Of a stretch of 9,611 nt of DNA, positions 6,656-9,611 are shown one piece after another (position 1 is the first letter of the stretch; the number at the start of each line of letters is the position of its first letter). The notes beneath the pieces were generated by a model. That model had not been told where the DNA came from. It did not search any database and saw only the letters and a list, made by a program, of their open reading frames with translations. Source of the DNA: Bacteroidota bacterium. Lineage in GTDB: Bacteria; Bacteroidota; Bacteroidia; Bacteroidales; Paludibacteraceae. Location of the stretch: assembly GCA_017860335.1 (NCBI GenBank), contig JAFNAU010000053.1, positions 1 through 9,611 on the forward strand, given 5' to 3'. Position numbers and translations under genes: made by a program.

Positions 6656-7726
6656 CTATTTTACAATCACTGCTTCAAGGTTCTTATTCCTGATCTGAAC
6701 ATAAACAGGTTCTCCGTTTTTGAAATATGGAGCATCAATATAACCCATTCCTATACCTTTTTTGCTGTCGGGCAGCATGGTGCCGGAAGTAACATGACCG
6801 ATTTTCACGCCATCGGCGTTTACAATATCATAACCATGACGGGGAATACCTCTTTCCTTCAGTTCAAACCGTACCAGTTTGCGCGTAGTTCCTTCAGCTT
6901 TTTGTTTTTCGAGCAGCGCACGATCGGTGAATTTTTTGCCTTCTGCAAATTTGGTAATCCAGCCCAGGCCGGCTTCGATAGGTGATGTGGTATCGTCAAT
7001 ATCATTTCCGTAAAGACAGAAACCTTTTTCGAGTCGCAGAGTATCACGGGCTCCAAGTCCGATAGGTTTGATACCAAGGTCCTTACCGGTTTCAAACAGG
7101 GCATTCCATATTTTTACGCCATGTTCGGGGTAGAAATAAAGTTCAAACCCACCAGCACCAGTATAACCTGTATTTGAGATAATTACATGGGGTATTCCGG
7201 CAAAATCACCTACAGTGAAATGATAGTACGGTACTTCGGAGAGATTAACGGATGTGAGACGTTGCAACAGTTCGGTTGCTTTTGGACCCTGTACTGCAAG
7301 TTGCGCGGTGTGTTCAGAAGCATTTTCGAGTATGGCGCCTTCGGAATTGTTCTCGTTCAGCCAGTTCCAGTCTTTTTCTACGTTAGAGGCATTCACTACC
7401 AGCATGTATTTTTCGGGTTCGAAATAGTAAATGATAATGTCATCGACTATTCCGCCTTTTCCGTTGGGGAAGCAGGAATACTGAGCCTGACCCAGAGTGA
7501 GTTTTGAAGCGTCGTTAGAACACAGTTTTTGGATTAAATCCAGTGCTTTAGGACCTTTCACCCAGATTTCGCCCATGTGCGAAACATCAAAAACACCCAC
7601 ACCGGTGCGTACTGTGATATGTTCGTCGTTGATTCCGCTATATTCGATAGGCATATTATAGCCGGCAAATTCATGCATTTTAGCACCTAAAGCAATGTGA
7701 ATGTCTGTAAATGGAGTAGTTTTCAT
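6656..7726 (-). CDS. gcvT: Glycine cleavage system T protein (aminomethyltransferase)
   Basis: GcvT takes the aminomethyl group held on the lipoyl arm of GcvH, releases ammonia and passes the one-carbon unit to tetrahydrofolate as 5,10-methylene-THF. It is cytoplasmic. The 356 residues include the family landmarks: FAGYNMPIEYSG (20-31), VGVFDVSHMGE (43-53), GGIVDD (91-96, containing the folate-site aspartate), TGYTGAGGFELYF (186-198) and the strong signature GLGARDTLRLE (223-233), then GNDIDDTTSPIEAGLGW (240-256). Where many GcvT have GYTGEDGFE this protein has GYTGAGGFE, which as I recall is usual in Bacteroidales. The C-terminus stops right after VIVK, a few residues earlier than I would expect from Bacteroides homologues. 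gcvH and gcvP are not in the window. It follows pepT on the same strand after 107 bases; no glycine-riboswitch structure and only a one-mismatch -7 box (7782-7789) are seen there. Confidence 0.96.
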   Translation of the reverse strand: MKTTPFTDIHIALGAKMHEFAGYNMPIEYSGINDEHITVRTGVGVFDVSHMGEIWVKGPKALDLIQKLCSNDASKLTLGQAQYSCFPNGKGGIVDDIIIYYFEPEKYMLVVNASNVEKDWNWLNENNSEGAILENASEHTAQLAVQGPKATELLQRLTSVNLSEVPYYHFTVGDFAGIPHVIISNTGYTGAGGFELYFYPEHGVKIWNALFETGKDLGIKPIGLGARDTLRLEKGFCLYGNDIDDTTSPIEAGLGWITKFAEGKKFTDRALLEKQKAEGTTRKLVRFELKERGIPRHGYDIVNADGVKIGHVTSGTMLPDSKKGIGMGYIDAPYFKNGEPVYVQIRNKNLEAVIVK

Positions 7727-7833
7727 TGTTCTGATTACCCGGTTTTAAATCAACGGGAGTGATTTTATTATAGTTTTTATTTAAAGTTATTTTACTGGTT
7801 TAACGTTGTATTGCAATTGTTTTATGCTGAAAG

Positions 7834-9060
7834 TCATGATTTTTTCTCGAGCAGTTCCACAATTTTCACAATGACCATCATAGCTTTTTCCATGGACTGA
7901 ACAGGTACATATTCAAATCGTCCGTGGAAGTTATGTCCACCGGCAAAGATATTCGGACAGGGCAGACCCTCGAACGACAATCTGGCTCCGTCGGTACCAC
8001 CTCTGATGGGTTTAACGTTGGGTTTTACGTCTACCGCTTTCATGGCTTCGAAAGCCAGGTCGACCACATGCATAACCGGCTCTACCTTTTCACGCATATT
8101 GTAATACTGATCGCGCATTTCAACAATCGCGGTATTTTCACCATATTCAGCATTGATCTTATTAGCCAGATGTTGTATTTCCTTTTTACGGCGTTCGAAA
8201 CGGTCACGGTCATGATCCCGGATGATGTATGTCAGGAGTGTTTTTTCTACAGTACCCTCAATATTTGTGAGGTGATAGAAGCCTTCGTAACCTTCTGTGT
8301 GTTCGGGTGTTTCGTGACGCGGCAACATGCTAACAAACTGTGTGGCAATGCGCATCGAATTTTTCATCTTGTGTTTAGCGTATCCGGGATGAACGTTAAG
8401 TCCGTTAATGGTAACTTTAGCCGAAGCAGCATTGAAGTTTTCAAATTCCAGTTCGCCAATTTCGCCTCCGTCCATGGTATACGCCCATACCGCGTCAAAT
8501 TTTTTCACATCGAAATGATCGGCACCCTGACCAATTTCTTCGTCGGGTGTAAATCCGATGCGGATTTTTCCATGTTTGATTTCGGGATGTTCGGTGAGGT
8601 ACTCCATAGCAGTAACGATTTCGGCCAATCCGGCTTTGTCGTCGGCTCCCAGCAGGGTAGTACCATCTGTGACAATGATGTCCTGACCCTTGTACTGGAG
8701 TATTTCGGGGTATTTATCAGTTTCGAAGAGAATAAGTTTTTCCTCATTGAGCAGTATATCGCTCCCGTCGTAGTTTTCAACAACGCGTGGTTTCACATTT
8801 TTACCGCTGGCGTCGGGGCTGGTGTCCATGTGCGAAATAAAGCCAATTACAGGCACATCTTTGTCGGTGTTGGCAGGTAAGGTCGCCATAACGTACCCGT
8901 TTTTATCCAGGGTAATTTCTTTCATGCCAATTGATTTCAACTCATCTACGAGGTATCTGGCAAAAATCATTTGCCCGGGTGTGCTTGGTGTCAGATTTGT
9001 TTTTTCATCTGAAGTAGTTGTGAAACTTACATACTTCAAAAAACGGTCGGTAATATTCAT
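7834..9060 (-). CDS. pepT: Peptidase T (tripeptide aminopeptidase, M20B metallopeptidase)
   Basis: PepT removes the N-terminal residue from tripeptides in the cytoplasm, using two zinc ions. From the ATG at 9058-9060 the protein is 408 residues, as in E. coli. The metal and catalytic residues of the M20 family are all present: His77 and Asp79 in SHMDTS, bridging Asp140 in GADDKAG, the TPDEEIG pair Glu174-Glu175 (catalytic base and ligand), Asp197 in TMDGGE, and His379 in GGHNFHGRFE. The dimerisation-domain segment with NVHPGYAK (222-229) lies between. The frame extends ten codons upstream to a TTG, but MNITDRFLKYVSFTT is the typical PepT opening. It is the first gene of the pepT-gcvT pair, with a -7-like box just upstream. 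Peptide-derived glycine could feed the cleavage system, but this link is only an inference from adjacency. Confidence 0.96.
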   Translation of the reverse strand: MNITDRFLKYVSFTTTSDEKTNLTPSTPGQMIFARYLVDELKSIGMKEITLDKNGYVMATLPANTDKDVPVIGFISHMDTSPDASGKNVKPRVVENYDGSDILLNEEKLILFETDKYPEILQYKGQDIIVTDGTTLLGADDKAGLAEIVTAMEYLTEHPEIKHGKIRIGFTPDEEIGQGADHFDVKKFDAVWAYTMDGGEIGELEFENFNAASAKVTINGLNVHPGYAKHKMKNSMRIATQFVSMLPRHETPEHTEGYEGFYHLTNIEGTVEKTLLTYIIRDHDRDRFERRKKEIQHLANKINAEYGENTAIVEMRDQYYNMREKVEPVMHVVDLAFEAMKAVDVKPNVKPIRGGTDGARLSFEGLPCPNIFAGGHNFHGRFEYVPVQSMEKAMMVIVKIVELLEKKS

Positions 9061-9087
9061 GAATATATTGAATTTAAAATTAGTGTA

Positions 9088-9095
9088 CAAAATTA
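9088..9095 (-). promoter_or_regulatory. Putative -7 box for pepT-gcvT
   Basis: On the - strand this reads TAATTTTG, matching TAnnTTTG, 27 bases before the pepT ATG. That would give a leader of about 20 bases. Upstream there is only a TTTT at 17 bases, not a proper TTTG at 19-21, and the surroundings are AT-rich, so chance is possible. Confidence 0.4.
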
Positions 9096-9175
9096 TGAAT
9101 TTTATCTGTATTAAAACCGGAATATCTTAATTTTGTTTATTCAGGTGATGAAAAAAATGAGTTTAATCTTTCATT

Positions 9176-9496
9176 TTAAATTGTCTCGGAGGCAAAGGTA
9201 CGCATAATTCCCCTGTTGTAATGTACGGCCGGATAGCCGAATATAACAAACAATCCTTCTCTGCTTTTATATTTTATCTGATATTTTTTTCTTAGTTTTT
9301 CGGCTTTCTTCCCGTACTGGATTAACGGATGAACACTGCCAATCATGCAGGTACCCAGACCCAGTGACTCAGCCGCGATCATCACGTAAGTGGCAGCAAT
9401 AATCGGATCGGCGGGGTCGCAGTAAGGTGAACCATAGAAGTACATGACAAGAGGGGAGTCATAAGTTATCCAGTTTTTACCCTCTTCGTTGCTCTT
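9176..9496 (-). pseudogene. 5'-truncated nitroreductase-family gene remnant
   Basis: The readable frame gives the C-terminal half of an FMN-dependent nitroreductase-family protein. The largest ATG-started piece is 89 residues (start at 9443-9445). It contains DPADPIIAATYVMIAAESLG, then LGTCMIGSVHPLIQYGKK, and the closing VIFGYPAVHYNRGIMRTFA, which match the FMN-binding and C-terminal parts of the family. The homology plainly continues upstream of that ATG: the same frame reads NWITYDSPLV directly before it. Yet the frame back to an in-frame TAA (9533-9535) has no ATG, GTG or TTG. The first half of the nitroreductase domain, and the ferredoxin domain often fused to it in anaerobes, are absent. 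The C-terminus looks natural. I therefore call a remnant of a deleted gene rather than a small functional protein. The 5' limit of homology (about 9496) is approximate. Confidence 0.72.
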
Positions 9497-9546
9497 AATA
9501 AAAAAATTATTATTGTCCGATAAAAAATATTTTTATTGAAAATATA

Positions 9547-9581
9547 CCCGTATCTGTTTGAAAATCAGATACGGGATTTTT
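9547..9581 (+). terminator. Orphan terminator-like hairpin near the right edge
   Basis: A perfect 10-bp stem, CCCGTATCTG (9547-9556) with CAGATACGGG (9566-9575), encloses a 9-base loop. ATTTTTG follows on the + strand, the shape of an intrinsic terminator. No + strand gene precedes it. In the - direction the tail is TATATTTTC, poorer but usable, so it may instead end a - strand gene beyond the window. It lies about 50 bases past the broken edge of the nitroreductase remnant. Confidence 0.6.
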
Positions 9582-9611
9582 GTTTTATAAAACCAAGCCC
9601 CCTAAGTTGGA

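Noticed and set aside
7727..7833. Possible glycine riboswitch upstream of gcvT
   Set aside because: The 107-base gap is AT-rich and lacks the paired, G-rich aptamer core; only a trivial 4-bp CCCG/CGGG pairing is seen.
7924..8880. Long + strand open frame (318 codons) inside pepT
   Set aside because: It lies wholly antisense to pepT, whose catalytic residues are all intact. Its translation is rich in Phe, Val and His with no domain, as expected for a shadow frame.
9128..9201. + strand TAATTTTG box followed by an 18-codon open frame from ATG at 9148
   Set aside because: The region is AT-rich, so a -7-like match is expected by chance. The tiny frame overlaps the nitroreductase remnant and encodes nothing recognisable.

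Overview
The window reads as ordinary chromosome from a member of the Bacteroidetes, most likely a Bacteroidales. Three things point there. One protein carries the gliding-motility/type IX secretion (T9SS) C-terminal domain, which is confined to this phylum. The intergenic regions hold boxes matching the Bacteroidetes -7 promoter element (TAnnTTTG) and lack clear Shine-Dalgarno sequences. The GcvT and PepT sequences also look like those of this order. Base composition is moderately AT-rich, and nothing suggests a prophage, a CRISPR array, an RNA gene or an intact mobile element.

Layout, left to right. (1) A + strand pair, crotonase (crt) and 3-hydroxybutyryl-CoA dehydrogenase (hbd), overlapping by 11 bases and ended by a 13-bp perfect hairpin that also lies 3' of the converging next unit. 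These are two consecutive steps of the C4 acyl-CoA (butyrate-type) pathway; thiolase, butyryl-CoA dehydrogenase and Etf are not in view. (2) A - strand run read in the order LysM/periplasmic-binding-fold protein, small outer-membrane beta-barrel protein, tsaB (tRNA t6A synthesis). The first two genes overlap. (3) A divergent promoter region of about 240 bases. (4) A + strand gene for a secreted PKD-containing protein with a type B T9SS sorting domain. It ends in a very compact hairpin whose stem begins within the stop codon. (5) A - strand pair, pepT then gcvT, converging on that hairpin. (6) At the right edge, a headless nitroreductase remnant on the - strand, followed by an orphan terminator-like hairpin.

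Four long frames (tsaB, the beta-barrel gene, the LysM gene and pepT) can be extended upstream to a TTG. In each case the first in-frame ATG fits the family start or signal peptide better, and those ATG starts are used here.

No clearly new system is visible. The parts most worth attention are the envelope locus (three LysM repeats joined to a type 1 periplasmic-binding fold, a barrel protein, and a divergent T9SS cargo with an unrecognised N-terminal half) and the decayed nitroreductase.
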